A stretch of 64,000 nt of DNA from Rudanella lutea DSM 19387 (GTDB taxonomy: Bacteria; Bacteroidota; Bacteroidia; Cytophagales; Spirosomataceae), in the NCBI RefSeq assembly GCF_000383955.1, contig NZ_KB913013.1:4917694-4981693 (forward strand), written 5' to 3'. Below are positions 40,201 to 46,958 of the stretch, in pieces. The notes under the pieces were generated by a model, which was not told the origin of the DNA, ran no database searches, and worked only from the letters and a program-made list of their open reading frames with translations. Position 1 is the first letter of the stretch, and each line of letters opens with the position of its first letter. The translations under genes and the position numbers were made by a program.

Positions 40201-41771
40201 TTGGCTTCGAGTGTCCAGCCTGACCCGTTGAAGGATGCCCGGAGCAGATCGCCCCCAATGTAGCCATTGACGAGCGTGGCAGAGGTGGTATTGGTCGTGT
40301 TGCGCTGCCGATACCCCAACTGATGCCCGCCCCGGTCCATAAGGCCGATAATCATGTCGCCGTTGTTGGCAAAGCTGATGTCGGAGAACATCGGTTGTGG
40401 CCGGGCATGACGCTGCTGAAATGGACTGTCGACGGTACCTGACCCGATTGTTATACCTGCATTGATACCGGCAAATGTGTTTGTCCAGGTTTCCCATTGA
40501 TCGCCCAGAGCGGGATCCTGGGTATGCACCCGGCCTTTGGTATAATTGAGCCGGAACGTAAACGCGGCTGTGCTGCTGAGCGACGTGGCCCCCTCGGCCA
40601 TGGCGTACACCGAAGCCGTCAGGTTGGCGTCGGTGCCGCTATTTTCACCGGTACATACCACGCCCACGTACACCCGACCCTGATACACTTTAACGGCAAA
40701 TGGGCGGGCCACGCCGTTGGTGCAGGAGGCAGATGCAGGCAGGGAAATAGTTGTCAGATCGGAAGCCGTAAAGGTCGACTTGGCGGGGTTACCTATATTC
40801 AGAGCCAGCAATTGCCGGTTAAACAGGTCGACAATGTACAGGATGTTGCCATTGGTGGAAAGGGCCATACCGCCCAACCCGACTTTACCCACCGCATCGA
40901 AGGCGAGCGGGTCGGTGCTGGCGGTGGTACCATTGCCCGGCAGCACTCGGCCCGAAATAACTGACTGCCCCAGATTGAGGCTGAATGGCGCATTTTCAAG
41001 GTCAACGTAGGTAGTAGTCGTGGTTGATGCGCTACTCGGGTTGGTTAGGGTATTGACATAAATACCGCCCAGCCCGGCCGACCCGAGGCCCACGTGTCGT
41101 TTCAGAAAAGCGGCCGAAAAGAGTTTCTGGGTTTCGCGTTGATACGCCAGACCAAACACGCTGCCCACCTGCCGGGCGGTAGCTATGTAAGTACCTGAGA
41201 TAGCCGTACCCGACGAATTGTACGGCACACTGACAATGGCTACCTCGCCCCCAACGGTAGTGGTTGCTGATAGCGGGTCGCCACTGACAAAGCAGGGGAC
41301 AACCAACGGGGGGGCAACAGTTTGGCAATATTCACTCGGGTTACTAATGCCAAAGTTAGCCGTAGCAGGTGATGATGGAACAAACTGAATGGAGGTTCGC
41401 GAATCGCTTCCGTTGGCACTGGTGTAGTAAGCCGTGCTGAGACTGGTTGGTAGGGTAAACTCCAGCCGAAAGGGTCCGCTTGTGGTCGGGCTGATTGAAT
41501 ACGCCCCGGCTGAATTGGTAATCTGCACAGAACCGTTGGTGACGTTGGTGCCCGCTGAGTTAAAAGCCCGGACCTCCACACCGGCTACACCTGCTTCGGT
41601 GAAGCTGGCCGATGTTTCGTAAAGGCCATTATTGTTATAGTCCCGAAACACGGTGCCCGTGATCTGGGCCTGTGCCCCGGTAGCGAGCAAAAAGGTCGTG
41701 GTCACCAGCAAAAAAAGCCGGCACATACGCTCTTTGCAACCGATGAGGTAAAGGGGGTAAAAATTTTTCAT
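28236..41771 (-). CDS. Giant C: secreted 4511-aa SdrD-B / Ig-like repeat surface protein
   Basis: A signal peptide (ending LLATGAQA-Q, about 36) is followed by an SdrB-like domain (GTVFRDYNNNGLYE), the propeller-like region (GSVFGLAYQRETQKLFSAAF, PMFSDISFANNGDMIIGLMD), SdrD-B (DTDRDGVQDAGE) near 660 and DUF11 near 780-900. About 30 Ig-like repeats of around 76 residues (about 975-3275) share the pattern ATLTPSSxSICxGxSxTLTA ... GTFPYSVTVTNAxGCTAVATTTVTVN. Six SdrD-B domains interleaved with three DUF11 domains occupy about 3275-4300, and the family Cys-rich region ends VTIKKIKSLGKAVTQ. Ca-binding DxDxDG loops suggest a rigid Ca-stabilised stalk. An adhesin or gliding-related role is inference only. 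No typical T9SS sorting domain is recognised. Confidence 0.88.
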   Translation of the reverse strand: MKNFYPLYLIGCKERMCRLFLLVTTTFLLATGAQAQITGTVFRDYNNNGLYETSASFTEAGVAGVEVRAFNSAGTNVTNGSVQITNSAGAYSISPTTSGPFRLEFTLPTSLSTAYYTSANGSDSRTSIQFVPSSPATANFGISNPSEYCQTVAPPLVVPCFVSGDPLSATTTVGGEVAIVSVPYNSSGTAISGTYIATARQVGSVFGLAYQRETQKLFSAAFLKRHVGLGSAGLGGIYVNTLTNPSSASTTTTTYVDLENAPFSLNLGQSVISGRVLPGNGTTASTDPLAFDAVGKVGLGGMALSTNGNILYIVDLFNRQLLALNIGNPAKSTFTASDLTTISLPASASCTNGVARPFAVKVYQGRVYVGVVCTGENSGTDANLTASVYAMAEGATSLSSTAAFTFRLNYTKGRVHTQDPALGDQWETWTNTFAGINAGITIGSGTVDSPFQQRHARPQPMFSDISFANNGDMIIGLMDRGGHQLGYRQRNTTNTTSATLVNGYIGGDLLRASFNGSGWTLEANGSVSGLTSASGVGTSQGPGIATPTGYTGTSGEFFATENYVGVLTVGQPPVEIHQETYMGSSLVLPGLNQTVAITMDPLNVWSGGYTWFNNQTGVDNRRAQIYQSVGGSDPNPVTLGKANGLGAISAICDPSPLEIGNRIWRDTDRDGVQDAGESGLAGVTVQLYQGSTLVSTTVTSATGEFFFNDSNVPGGLIPQTTYEVRLPISSATFSGSVLSPANNASVSDLIDSDATLVSNYGSVFYTTGFSGQNNHTLDIGIAPGEPDLRITKTVANTLVAQGANNVFTLTVQNIGTGVATNPVVRDVLDAGLTYVASSPTAGTVSGGTLTFALGTSLAVGATSTITVTVTAASTGVLFNVASVTATEPEAGTLANNNTARAGFAVPVYLCAGGTYTATLPAAFSSVQFFQNGVPVASTGNSLLISQAGTYSYTALNTNCGAGGCPPFIVQNGTQQTLSVTPSSPTLCAGQSQNLTVSGCTNGAISWSGGQSGASILVNPSTTTTYTATCTPTSTSLCSSTVAVTVTVNPLPTATLSSATICAGQTTSLTATGGTLYNFGTGSSTNNTLTVSQATAGSYPYSVTVSSATGCTAVANATLTVNALPTPTLTPSSTSVCLGGSVTLNATGGTLYNFGTGATANSTLAVTPGSVGTFPYSVTVTNASGCTAVATTTVTVNALPTATLTPSSAQICLGSSATLTAGGGTLYNFGSGATATNTLVVSPATTGTFAYSVTVTNAQGCTAVATTTVTVNALPTATLTLSSASICVGQSATLTATGGTLYNFGTGATAGNTLIVSPATAGSYSYSVVVTNASGCTAGAATTLTVNPVPTPTLTPSSTSICLGGSVTLTATGGSGYNFGSGTTASNTLTVTPGSVGTFPYSVTVTNASGCSAVATTTVTVNALPTATLTPSSASICLGSSVTLTAGGGTLYSFGTGATATNTLVVSPTTAGAFPYSVTVTNAQGCTAVATTTVTVNASINAGLTASSASICAGASVTLTASGGTEYSFIGAFGADPNRVVSPSTTTTYSVTVRNGATSCTAVAATTVTVNPVPTPTLTASASAICAGGSVTLTAGGAGTGGTYTFSGPGLTATGNTAVVPTSTPGTYAYSVVVTNSAGCTALTTTTFTVNPQPTATLTPSSQTICPGSSATLTAGGGVNYSFSGSGLAIFGNEAVATLSTAGTYPYSVVVTNGFGCTAVANATVTVSPAVVVTLIPSSPDKCSGPTSVTLTANAPGATSYELSDGQVSTTGQFEVSPNQTTVYTVTATNGITGCFGIAGTTVTVNPTPVVSITPSSIAICQNGSATLTAVGCTGTLLWSTGSTASSILVQAPASVSTLQVQSYTVTCTASTGCAASASAVVTISPPDAIAAVSNSPVCAGQPLELRATSGGSQYVWSGPNNFTANTATVTIPNATTANAGLYSVTLTGGTCDGVASVSVSVNALPVATLSSATICPEGTATLTATGGTFYIFSNGIESASNTLNVSPNVTTTYSVTVSNAAGCTALATGTVTVNQPPTATLSAPTVCVGGSATLVAGGGTLYNFGSGATTANSLVVPTPTAGTFPYSVTVTNAQGCTAVATDVLTVNALPVANLLAAPATLCLGESATLTASGGSGSTPYNFGTGNTASNTLVVTPASTGTFAYSVTVTNALGCSSIASTTVTVNALPTATLTLSSTSICAGQSATLTATGGTLYNFGGGLTTGNTLVASPATAGSYPYSVVVTNSSGCTALATTTLTVNPVPSPTLTASNTAICLGESVTLTATGGTGYNFGTGTTASNTLTVTPGNVGTFPYSVTVTNATGCSAVATTNVTVNALPAATLTPSSTSICPGGSVTLTATGGSGYNFGTGTTANNTLVVTPGSVGTFPYSVTVTTAAGCSAIATTTITVNASINAGLTASSASICIGESATLTATGGTLFNFGGGNQTASFIIETPTAPGTYPYSVTVSNGATGCSSTASTLLTVNPLPVATLSSLTVCQGAPATLTATGGSTYAFSGPDITAGTSSLNTLSAPTASAGSFVYSVTVTDGNTGCSSVTTATLTVNPAVTATLSSVSICEGQPALLTATGAGVGGTYAFSGPGITGTGSTTANTVTVQLPAGSGTFLYSVTATNSFNCSAVATGTIVEQLAPLATLSSATVCVGESAQLIASGGSSYAFNGPNITGSDTNTLTVAATTAGTFPYSVTVSNGAGCQAVANGVLTVNSLPTVDLSSLTVCLNQPATLTVTGGKPGSTYAFAGPGIAGGITQTNTLSVPSTSAGSFVYSVTVTDGSTGCSSVTTATLTVNPAVIATLSSLSICDGAPVSLTATGGVLYQFSGPGITNTSSTTANVMAVNVPTGSGTFPYSVTVTDANGCQAVATATIVERAAPAPTLSSLVTCLNEPATLTATGAGIGGTYLFGGSGITGALSQTANTFAVATNQPGTYPYSVTVTDTNGCTAISNATVTVNPAVTATVNSANVCFGQSVTLVATGGTSYAFSGSGIVSTSGNTAVVAATVPGTYLYDVRVTDANGCTAITTATVTFYPPVTATLSSASICDGASATLTASNSGGESYLLSGPGITSPNSTTDNVFVVTPAGTGEFLYTIRVTDAVGCTATAQGRVFKYSSPQVSLSSASICAGTSATLVATGAPANALYSFSGNDILTVTNNQIVVEPPVAGTYPYSVTVTDANGCSAVSNAVVTVQDLPSVAITTLTCNGLSTYTVSFTATAGALVTANVGTVTGNQVTGIPSGQTVLLTAALNSCTATASATLDCRVNAASLGDFVWEDLNANGVQDAGEPPISGVTVTLYTNGSAVATTQTNANGLYSFTGLTPGVGYVVEFGAPTGFTTTVANASSDTGRDSNADPLTGRTASVTLAPGEVNPTIDAGFYRPASLGDYVFADNDQNGVSSPGDLPRGGVTVTLINNGTVVASTVTNPDGSYSFTGLTPGVPYSVSFTAPDGFTATTYPTGITNPITLTSGENNSTIDAGFFSPASLGNFVWSDTDRDGVQDTDEPGIPNVTVTLIRNGTAVATTTTDDNGLYTFAGLIPGVPYSVSFAAPANFSASPANQGGDDTTDSDAINGVTSSLTLSPGENNPTLDAGFYPLRFDLALSKAVVNAPNPLLPGSLITYRITLTNEGELTAFNTLITDTPPAELSFSAANSPDFTSTGGVASATVVALAPGQSVTLTVAYTLATSTSTALTNQAEITSTSDDDVDSTPGNRAVAPDEDDTAIATIQPVQFAALGNFVWEDLNANGQQDSGEPGIPNVLVSLLQNGVVLTTTTTNAGGLYSFTGLTPGVAYQVRFDAPVGFTSTVANSGNDLTDSDRDPITGLSQTVTMIGGETNNTLDAGFYRPASLGDQVFVDRNENGTQDTDEPALGGVTVTLVSNGTVVASTVTNPDGTYSFTGLTPGVPYSVSFTAPEGFTATTYPTGVSESVTLVSGESNNTLDAGFNSIPVYDLNLTKTVVSTGPYYPGSPITYEITVTNNSNRPVYNLRITDQLPAGLLFVSGTGFSSTSANSVSALVAGPLSASGGTTSLTLTAMLSPDFTGTSLNNIAVVEAFTPTEDLNGPLLIDADRTDNRDEVAVPIGQLASLGDQTFVDTNADGIQNNNEPALGGVTVTLISNGTVVASTVTNPDGTYSFTGLTPGVPYSVSFTAPEGFTATTYPTGVSAPVTLTAGEANTTVDAGFAPLQPALLLAKQVNTNRTTLGAVVSYTVTLTNTGPVSATSIVVSDTASAGVLIVPGSVSVSVGSFMPGMGGGTWAIASLPAGATATLVYSASLTTEGISTNTASIPGQDASVCTTVPYRVCAGQPFGIRLGAPAGFSRYQWFLTAPGATTATLVSDGTLNSFTATLPGEYQVVIDEGISGGCQQSTCCPFVIEETQVPVFTVLTRNPTCVGSAPQTNGQLQVTGLGTDAGARYSYQYSASTSFDGALAVPASATALPADGILASNLPEGNYTVRITDVQTGCFRDVTVALTANCTCPEDICVPVTIKKIKSLGKAVTQ
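29272..30120 (-). repeat. Near-identical SdrD-B coding segments in giant C
   Basis: Two roughly 130-nt tracts (about 29272-29405 and 29987-30120) differ at only a few positions and encode the same SYSFTGLTPGVPYSVSFTAP-type strand set. A more diverged copy lies near 31370-31500. This points to recent duplication or gene conversion among the SdrD-B domains. Confidence 0.7.
31945..38850 (-). repeat. Array of about 30 Ig-like coding repeats (about 225 nt each) in giant C
   Basis: By reading the translation I count 29 clear units and one diverged terminal unit. Two higher-order duplications are visible: units 4-8 resemble units 16-20 in order, each block ending with a unit starting SINAGLTASSASIC, and units 21-23 resemble 24-26. 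The SINAG units share about 47 identical nucleotides around 37240 and 34500. Confidence 0.75.
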
Positions 41772-41825
41772 AACCCTGAATTTGGAAGTCGGAGAAGACC
41801 AAACGAGTTGGCATTCATGCCGTAA

Positions 41826-41841
41826 GGCAACTATAGGGCCA
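41826..41841 (-). promoter_or_regulatory. Sigma-54 (RpoN) promoter of giant C
   Basis: The minus strand reads TGGCCCTATAGTTGCC: GG-N10-GC. The CTATAGTTGC core resembles the gene A promoter (TTATAGTTGC). GC lies 56 nt before the start codon. Confidence 0.77.
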
Positions 41842-42055
41842 TGTTTGAAAACGTAAACTTTTATGATCTATAGAATGGGTAAGTTAAGATTATATATACA
41901 TGATGATTTATCGTATTTTGTTTGATTTTCAAGCCTTCCTGCCCCGTATAGGCCCTTTACTCTGGCTCAATTTACTCGGCAAAATGTCTCTAATTTTTAA
42001 CCTAATGTGTCAACACTTTCCAGAATAAAGAACGCATAAACAAGAATTTTCGGGG

Positions 42056-42073
42056 GCTCCAAAAACTATGCCA
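42056..42073. promoter_or_regulatory. 18-nt conserved upstream element, copy 2
   Basis: Identical to 22086-22103. It lies 215 nt above the gene C -24 box, a spacing within 1 nt of that in gene A. Confidence 0.6.
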
Positions 42074-42104
42074 TATAGATAGGACAGATTGAGTGACAAA
42101 AAGA

Positions 42105-42138
42105 AGGGTACCCTCCGAATGCATCCGAAGGGTACCCT
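42105..42138 (-). terminator. Terminator of giant D
   Basis: AGGGTACCCT arms (each itself palindromic) are separated by 14 nt. On the minus strand they are followed by TCTTTTTGTC. The hairpin begins 23 nt after the gene D stop. Confidence 0.8.
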
Positions 42139-42160
42139 GATACGTGTTGGTTAATGCCGG

Positions 42161-45100
42161 TTAAGGCGTCACAGGTTTGCCCAGTGAGCGGGTCTTTTTA
42201 ATGGCTAAAGGTGTGCAAATGTCCGTTTTACAGTCGCAGTTGGCTGTAAGGGTAACGGTAGCATCCTGGAAGCAACCTGCCGAGTTGAAGACCCGGATGG
42301 TGTAAATACCTGCCGATAGCGTACTCGAGATAATTCCGTTGACGGGTACCGTTTGGGCAACTGTGGCGGTAGCCGCATTGAATGTACTTCCCGACGAGTA
42401 CTGGTAGGTAAACTGACGGGTATCCCCATTGAGGGCCGTAAGCGACAGCTGACCGTTGGTCTGCGGAGTCGTGCTTATGCAGGTGGGGTTACGGGTAAGT
42501 GCGGTAAACTGGGGTACGGCGACTGCTTCGATAATAATCGGGCAGCACGATTGGTCGGGGCAGCTACCTACTACGCCCTCATCCACAATAACCCGGTACT
42601 CACCTGCCTGCGTTGCGGTGTAGCTGTTGGCCGTAGCCGCGTTGGCGGTAGTTGCTACCACGTCGGATACCAGTGTGGTGCCCGTTGGGGTGGTCAGATA
42701 CCATTGGTAGCGGCTATAACCGGCCGGGGCATCGAGCTGAATCGAAAATGGAGCACCCTGACAAACCTTGATCGGGACACTGGTACAAACCTTGGCGTCG
42801 AGGTCCAGATCAGGAATCCGCACCGTGTTGTACAGTACACCTTCGTTCAGTACGCTGCCGCTAAACGAGAGTGTTGCTGTAGCCCCCACGGGTAGGCTGG
42901 CAATAGTCCAGGTTCCTCCACCCGTTACCGAAGCGGAATAGGTGCCTGCCGAAGCCGTTGCCGAGCCAGGCACGTACTGAATGCCGCTGTCGAGAATATC
43001 GTCGACAACCACATTGGTGGCGGCTATGGGGCCGGTGTTGGCTACTTTGATCACGTAGGTTACTACATCACCCACTTGCGCCAGGCTCAGGCTTGCCTGT
43101 TTGGTCAGCGTCAGCTGGGGCTGGGCCACCGTACACGAGGCCGGGGCCGTGTACGTCTGGCTAACGGTACCACAGGCGGTATTGGATGAGAACACCGTAA
43201 TGGTATGCAAACCTCCGTCCGACATAAGACCGTTCAGCGTAAAGCTGGCAGGGCCGTTGTTGGTGAGGGTAACAACCGTCGACACATTTCCCTCCTGTAC
43301 GGTGAGCGACTGTGTACCGCTGGCATTAACGGCCGTGATAGTACCCGTCACGCTGTATTCATTGATGGCCGAGTTACAGTTGCCCGGCGTTACCACTAAA
43401 TCCAACGAGCATAGAGGGACAGCATCGACTGTCAGCGTAAAGGGAAGTACATCCGAGCAGCTCCGGCCATCGGTAACCCGAATGGTGGTCGAATACACGC
43501 CCGACGAAAGAGGGGTACCGCTGATGGTGCCGTCCGCCGACAGGCTCAACCCAACGGGCAGGCTTCCGCCAATGAGGGAGTAGCTGTAGGGCGTCTGACC
43601 TCCTGAGGTCGAGAGGGTAGCGCTGTATGCTACACCAACCGTGGTGGAGGTGAGACCGGTAGCGCTCAGGCTGAGCGTTGGGCAAACCGTACACGAGGCC
43701 GGGGCCGCGTAGGTGGTGGTAGCTGATCCGCAACCGGGCAGGCTGGCCGTGACCGTATGTGAACCTGATCCCGACACAAAGCCGCTCAGGGTGTACGATA
43801 CGGCTGTGGCCTGAGCCGGTACGGTAACGGTGGTGCTGACGATCCCATCCGTCACGGTGGCAATGCCGCCCGCCGTGTTGTTGGTTAGTAACAACGAACC
43901 CGTCAACGTGTATTGGTTTGTAGCGGTTTGGCAAGCGCCGGGGGTAGCCGTAACGTTCAGGGCGCAAACGGGTACCGGGGCAACCGTTACCGAATAACTG
44001 GCTACGGCCGAGCAGTTGGGTGCACTCGTCGCCGTTACGGTAAATGTACTGGTTCCGGTGGTGCTTGGGGTACCGCTGAGTATCCCTCCGGCGCTGAGGC
44101 TGAGCCCCGCTGGCAATGTACCTGCCGTTACGGAGTACGTGTAAGGACCACTGCCCCCGGTAGCGCTGATGGTTTGGCTGTAGGGGGTGCCTACAGTACC
44201 AGTAGCGAGGGTGGCCGCCACCAGTGAAACAGAGCATACCGAGCAACTGGCCGGTACGGCAAACGTAGTGGAGCTGAGGCCGCAGGTGCTTCCCGACGAC
44301 ACTACGGTGACCGTTTGGCTGGCGGGGCCGTTGCTCACCAGGCTGCTACCCGAAAGAGCAAAAGACACGCTGCTTTGCCCGGCCGACACGCTTACAACCG
44401 TACTGGCGCCCGCTGCCGAAACCGTCAGGCTGGTAGCTGGGGCGTTTGTCAGGCTGATGGTGCCTGTAAGGGTGTACAAATTGGTGGTTGGGTTGCAGAT
44501 GGCGGTTACCGATGTTATTTCCTGCGCGCAGGACGTGTAGCCCGCATCGAACGAGAAGTTGTTCTGCCCCGACTGACCGAGGCTGAAAACGATCAGACCT
44601 GTTGCGGCTACGTCGGTGTCGATCAGATCGGGGTTGGTGCCTGTGGCCGAATTAGGTTTGGTGCTGAGCAGCAACGCGCCCGCGCTGACGCTGGTTGGGA
44701 AGGTAAGCGAGTAGCTGCTGCCCGCGGTCAGGCCGGTGAGGCTGTACGCAAAACCGGTGGTATTGGTGCTGCTGGTTGCGTTAGAGAAATAGTACTCACC
44801 AGCGGCATTGGTCGTTACCGAAACACCACCCGTTGGTAAGCCCGGACCGCTGAGTCGGACGGTTACACCGGCCAAAGCAGGCTCACCTGGGTCCTGAATC
44901 CCATTGTCGTTGGTATCTTTCCAGACGCGGTTGCCAATCTGAATGGGAGCTGGGTCGCAGAGTGCAACCGGCAGACCAAGACCATTGGCTTTCCCGTAGG
45001 TCCCGTCTACCTGTACCCCGTTGTTATTGATGGTTCGGTAAATCTCGTACCGCCGAAGTTCAGCCCCGTTGGTATTGGAGTGCCAGATTGTCCCACCCGA

Positions 45101-46897
45101 CCAGGTGGTGAGGGGGTCCATGTTGATAGAAACCGTATTGTTGGTGCCCGGCACAATCACTGCGCCCCCCTGAGAGGTTTCCTGGTGAATTTCTTCGAGC
45201 GTGCCGTCGCCGTTGTTGTCGGTGATGAAGTTTTCGTGGTTAAAAAACTCGCCGTTACCGGGGCCCTGGCCGTTGTTGGCCCCTCCGCCGGTCGTGCTGC
45301 CGAGCGTAGCCGACGTTACAATGGCGTTGTTTTCGAGTACCCAGGTGCTGCCCTGAAGCCGGGCCCGGAGCATATCGCCACCGATATACCCGCTGTACAG
45401 AGTTGTACTGGCTACGGGTGATACCTGCCGGTAGCCAAGCTGGTGCCCTGACCGGTCCATCAATGACAGAACCATGTCGCCCCGATCAGTGAAATCAATG
45501 TCCGACAGCATGGGTTGTGGCCGGGCTGTGCGGTACACGTTTGTAGTACCCAACTGGGAGAAATGGAAGTTCGAAAAGTTGGAGATCCAGGGCTCCCAGG
45601 TGCTGCCCATAGCTGGAAACTGAGCGTGGACATCGCCCTTGGGGTAGGTGAGCGGGGTGTTGAATACAGCCGTAGTTGAGAAGGTCTGCGTGGCTTCGTC
45701 CATGGCGTAGACCGTAGCGGATAAGTTGGCCGACGTACTGCCGGGGCTTTCGGCGGTACAAACCGTACCCACATACACTTTGCCCCGGTACACAGCCACA
45801 GCAAACGGACGAGACAGCCCGTTGGTGCACGAGACCGTTGTTGGAATGGCTACCGTAGTGAGGTCGCTGGCGGTAAAACTACCGGCGGCTTTGGCCGGGT
45901 TGCCTACGTTCAGAATAAGCAGTTGGCGGTTGAACAGGTCGGTGATGTACAGGCGTGAGCCATCGTCAGAGATTGCCATGCTGCCCAGACCGGCTTTACC
46001 TACCAGCGTAAAGGCGTTGGGGTCGGTGCTGCTAACGGTGGTGCTGGTGGGTAAGCTACGGGTGCCCAACTGGGTTTGGCCCAGGTTCAGGTTGAACGGA
46101 GCCGCTTCGAGGTCAACGTATAGCGAACCGTTGGCGGCTGTGCCTGTTGGGGTGGTTACATAAATGCCACCGAGGCCACCTGAGCCGAGCCCTACGTGCC
46201 GTTTCAGAAAGGCCGCTGAAAACAGCTTCTGGGTTTCGCGTTGGTAGGCCATTCCCCATACACTACCCACCTGTCCGGCATCAGCACGGGGGGTAGGGTC
46301 AAAGTTACTGACGATATTGGGTGCACTGGCCGTACCGGTGTTGCTACTGCTGGATGAATAAGGGAAAGACACGATCACGTGTTCGGCGGCTACACCGGGC
46401 GCAAGGGCGTCGCCACTCACAAAGCAAGGAACAATCAACGGTGGGTTGCTCTGGCAGTAATCGGCCCGGGCCAAAACCCCAAAGTTGAGCGTACTGCTGC
46501 CCGGGCTCGTAAACTGTACAGAATTGGCGGCCGCAAGGCTGGTGCTGTTGACGGCCGTCTCGTTGACTGACGAGAGTGAACCGGGAATGCTGAACTCAAC
46601 CCGAAACGGACCGCTACCGGTAGTGCTAAACGAGTAGGTTCCGGTGGCGCCTGAGACACCACTGCCCGACAGTACGCCCGCCGTGTTGTACGCCCGAACA
46701 GCCACGCCCGATAGGCCCGGCTCCCCGTACGCATAGGTGCCCGAGGTAGGAATAGACTCGTAAATACCGTTACTGTTGAAGTCCTGAAAGACGGTTCCCG
46801 AGATGCTTTGGGCCGTGACGGATCCTACAGACCCCAGCAGGAGAACGAGAATCAGGCAGCGGAAGAACAGGTGAAGTGAATGGAAGTGGTTGCTCAT
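42161..46897 (-). CDS. Giant D: secreted SdrD-B/DUF11 modular surface protein, 1578 aa
   Basis: A signal peptide (MSNHFHSLHLFFRCLILVLL, cleavage near residue 30) is followed by an SdrB-like domain (GTVFQDFNSNGIYE), the propeller-like region with GSVWGMAYQRETQKLFSAAF, SLGDI-type ISDDGSRLYITDLFN and PMLSDIDFTDRGDMVLSLMD, and SdrD-B (DTNDNGIQDPGE) near 656. From about 787 to 1260 it has three four-Cys modules alternating with two He_PIG/Ig-like domains (GLSLSAGGILSGTP and GLSLSADGTISGTP). DUF11 (about 1262-1365) and the Cys-rich C-terminal region follow, ending LAIKKTRSLGKPVTP. Its N-terminal half is closest to gene C. Sigma-54 promoter upstream, hairpin terminator downstream. A surface role is inferred. 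Confidence 0.88.
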   Translation of the reverse strand: MSNHFHSLHLFFRCLILVLLLGSVGSVTAQSISGTVFQDFNSNGIYESIPTSGTYAYGEPGLSGVAVRAYNTAGVLSGSGVSGATGTYSFSTTGSGPFRVEFSIPGSLSSVNETAVNSTSLAAANSVQFTSPGSSTLNFGVLARADYCQSNPPLIVPCFVSGDALAPGVAAEHVIVSFPYSSSSSNTGTASAPNIVSNFDPTPRADAGQVGSVWGMAYQRETQKLFSAAFLKRHVGLGSGGLGGIYVTTPTGTAANGSLYVDLEAAPFNLNLGQTQLGTRSLPTSTTVSSTDPNAFTLVGKAGLGSMAISDDGSRLYITDLFNRQLLILNVGNPAKAAGSFTASDLTTVAIPTTVSCTNGLSRPFAVAVYRGKVYVGTVCTAESPGSTSANLSATVYAMDEATQTFSTTAVFNTPLTYPKGDVHAQFPAMGSTWEPWISNFSNFHFSQLGTTNVYRTARPQPMLSDIDFTDRGDMVLSLMDRSGHQLGYRQVSPVASTTLYSGYIGGDMLRARLQGSTWVLENNAIVTSATLGSTTGGGANNGQGPGNGEFFNHENFITDNNGDGTLEEIHQETSQGGAVIVPGTNNTVSINMDPLTTWSGGTIWHSNTNGAELRRYEIYRTINNNGVQVDGTYGKANGLGLPVALCDPAPIQIGNRVWKDTNDNGIQDPGEPALAGVTVRLSGPGLPTGGVSVTTNAAGEYYFSNATSSTNTTGFAYSLTGLTAGSSYSLTFPTSVSAGALLLSTKPNSATGTNPDLIDTDVAATGLIVFSLGQSGQNNFSFDAGYTSCAQEITSVTAICNPTTNLYTLTGTISLTNAPATSLTVSAAGASTVVSVSAGQSSVSFALSGSSLVSNGPASQTVTVVSSGSTCGLSSTTFAVPASCSVCSVSLVAATLATGTVGTPYSQTISATGGSGPYTYSVTAGTLPAGLSLSAGGILSGTPSTTGTSTFTVTATSAPNCSAVASYSVTVAPVPVCALNVTATPGACQTATNQYTLTGSLLLTNNTAGGIATVTDGIVSTTVTVPAQATAVSYTLSGFVSGSGSHTVTASLPGCGSATTTYAAPASCTVCPTLSLSATGLTSTTVGVAYSATLSTSGGQTPYSYSLIGGSLPVGLSLSADGTISGTPLSSGVYSTTIRVTDGRSCSDVLPFTLTVDAVPLCSLDLVVTPGNCNSAINEYSVTGTITAVNASGTQSLTVQEGNVSTVVTLTNNGPASFTLNGLMSDGGLHTITVFSSNTACGTVSQTYTAPASCTVAQPQLTLTKQASLSLAQVGDVVTYVIKVANTGPIAATNVVVDDILDSGIQYVPGSATASAGTYSASVTGGGTWTIASLPVGATATLSFSGSVLNEGVLYNTVRIPDLDLDAKVCTSVPIKVCQGAPFSIQLDAPAGYSRYQWYLTTPTGTTLVSDVVATTANAATANSYTATQAGEYRVIVDEGVVGSCPDQSCCPIIIEAVAVPQFTALTRNPTCISTTPQTNGQLSLTALNGDTRQFTYQYSSGSTFNAATATVAQTVPVNGIISSTLSAGIYTIRVFNSAGCFQDATVTLTANCDCKTDICTPLAIKKTRSLGKPVTP

Positions 46898-46942
46898 CTG
46901 CGATGACGGGTTAATTCAGATAACACCCGCATTTGCACTGAT

Positions 46943-46958
46943 AGCAACCATTGTGCCA
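46943..46958 (-). promoter_or_regulatory. Sigma-54 (RpoN) promoter of giant D
   Basis: The minus strand reads TGGCACAATGGTTGCT, a near-consensus TGGCAC-N5-TTGCT promoter. GC lies 47 nt before the start codon. A second TGGCACG box (46977-46971, TGGCACGATTTTTTC) lies just upstream and resembles the 18-nt elements of A and C. Confidence 0.82.

Larger units (their letters stand above)
41772..42160. other. AT-rich spacer upstream of giant C (389 bp)
   Basis: No gene is seen. It contains the sigma-54 promoter of gene C (41826-41841), the second copy of the 18-nt element (42056-42073) and the terminator of gene D (42105-42138). Confidence 0.7.
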
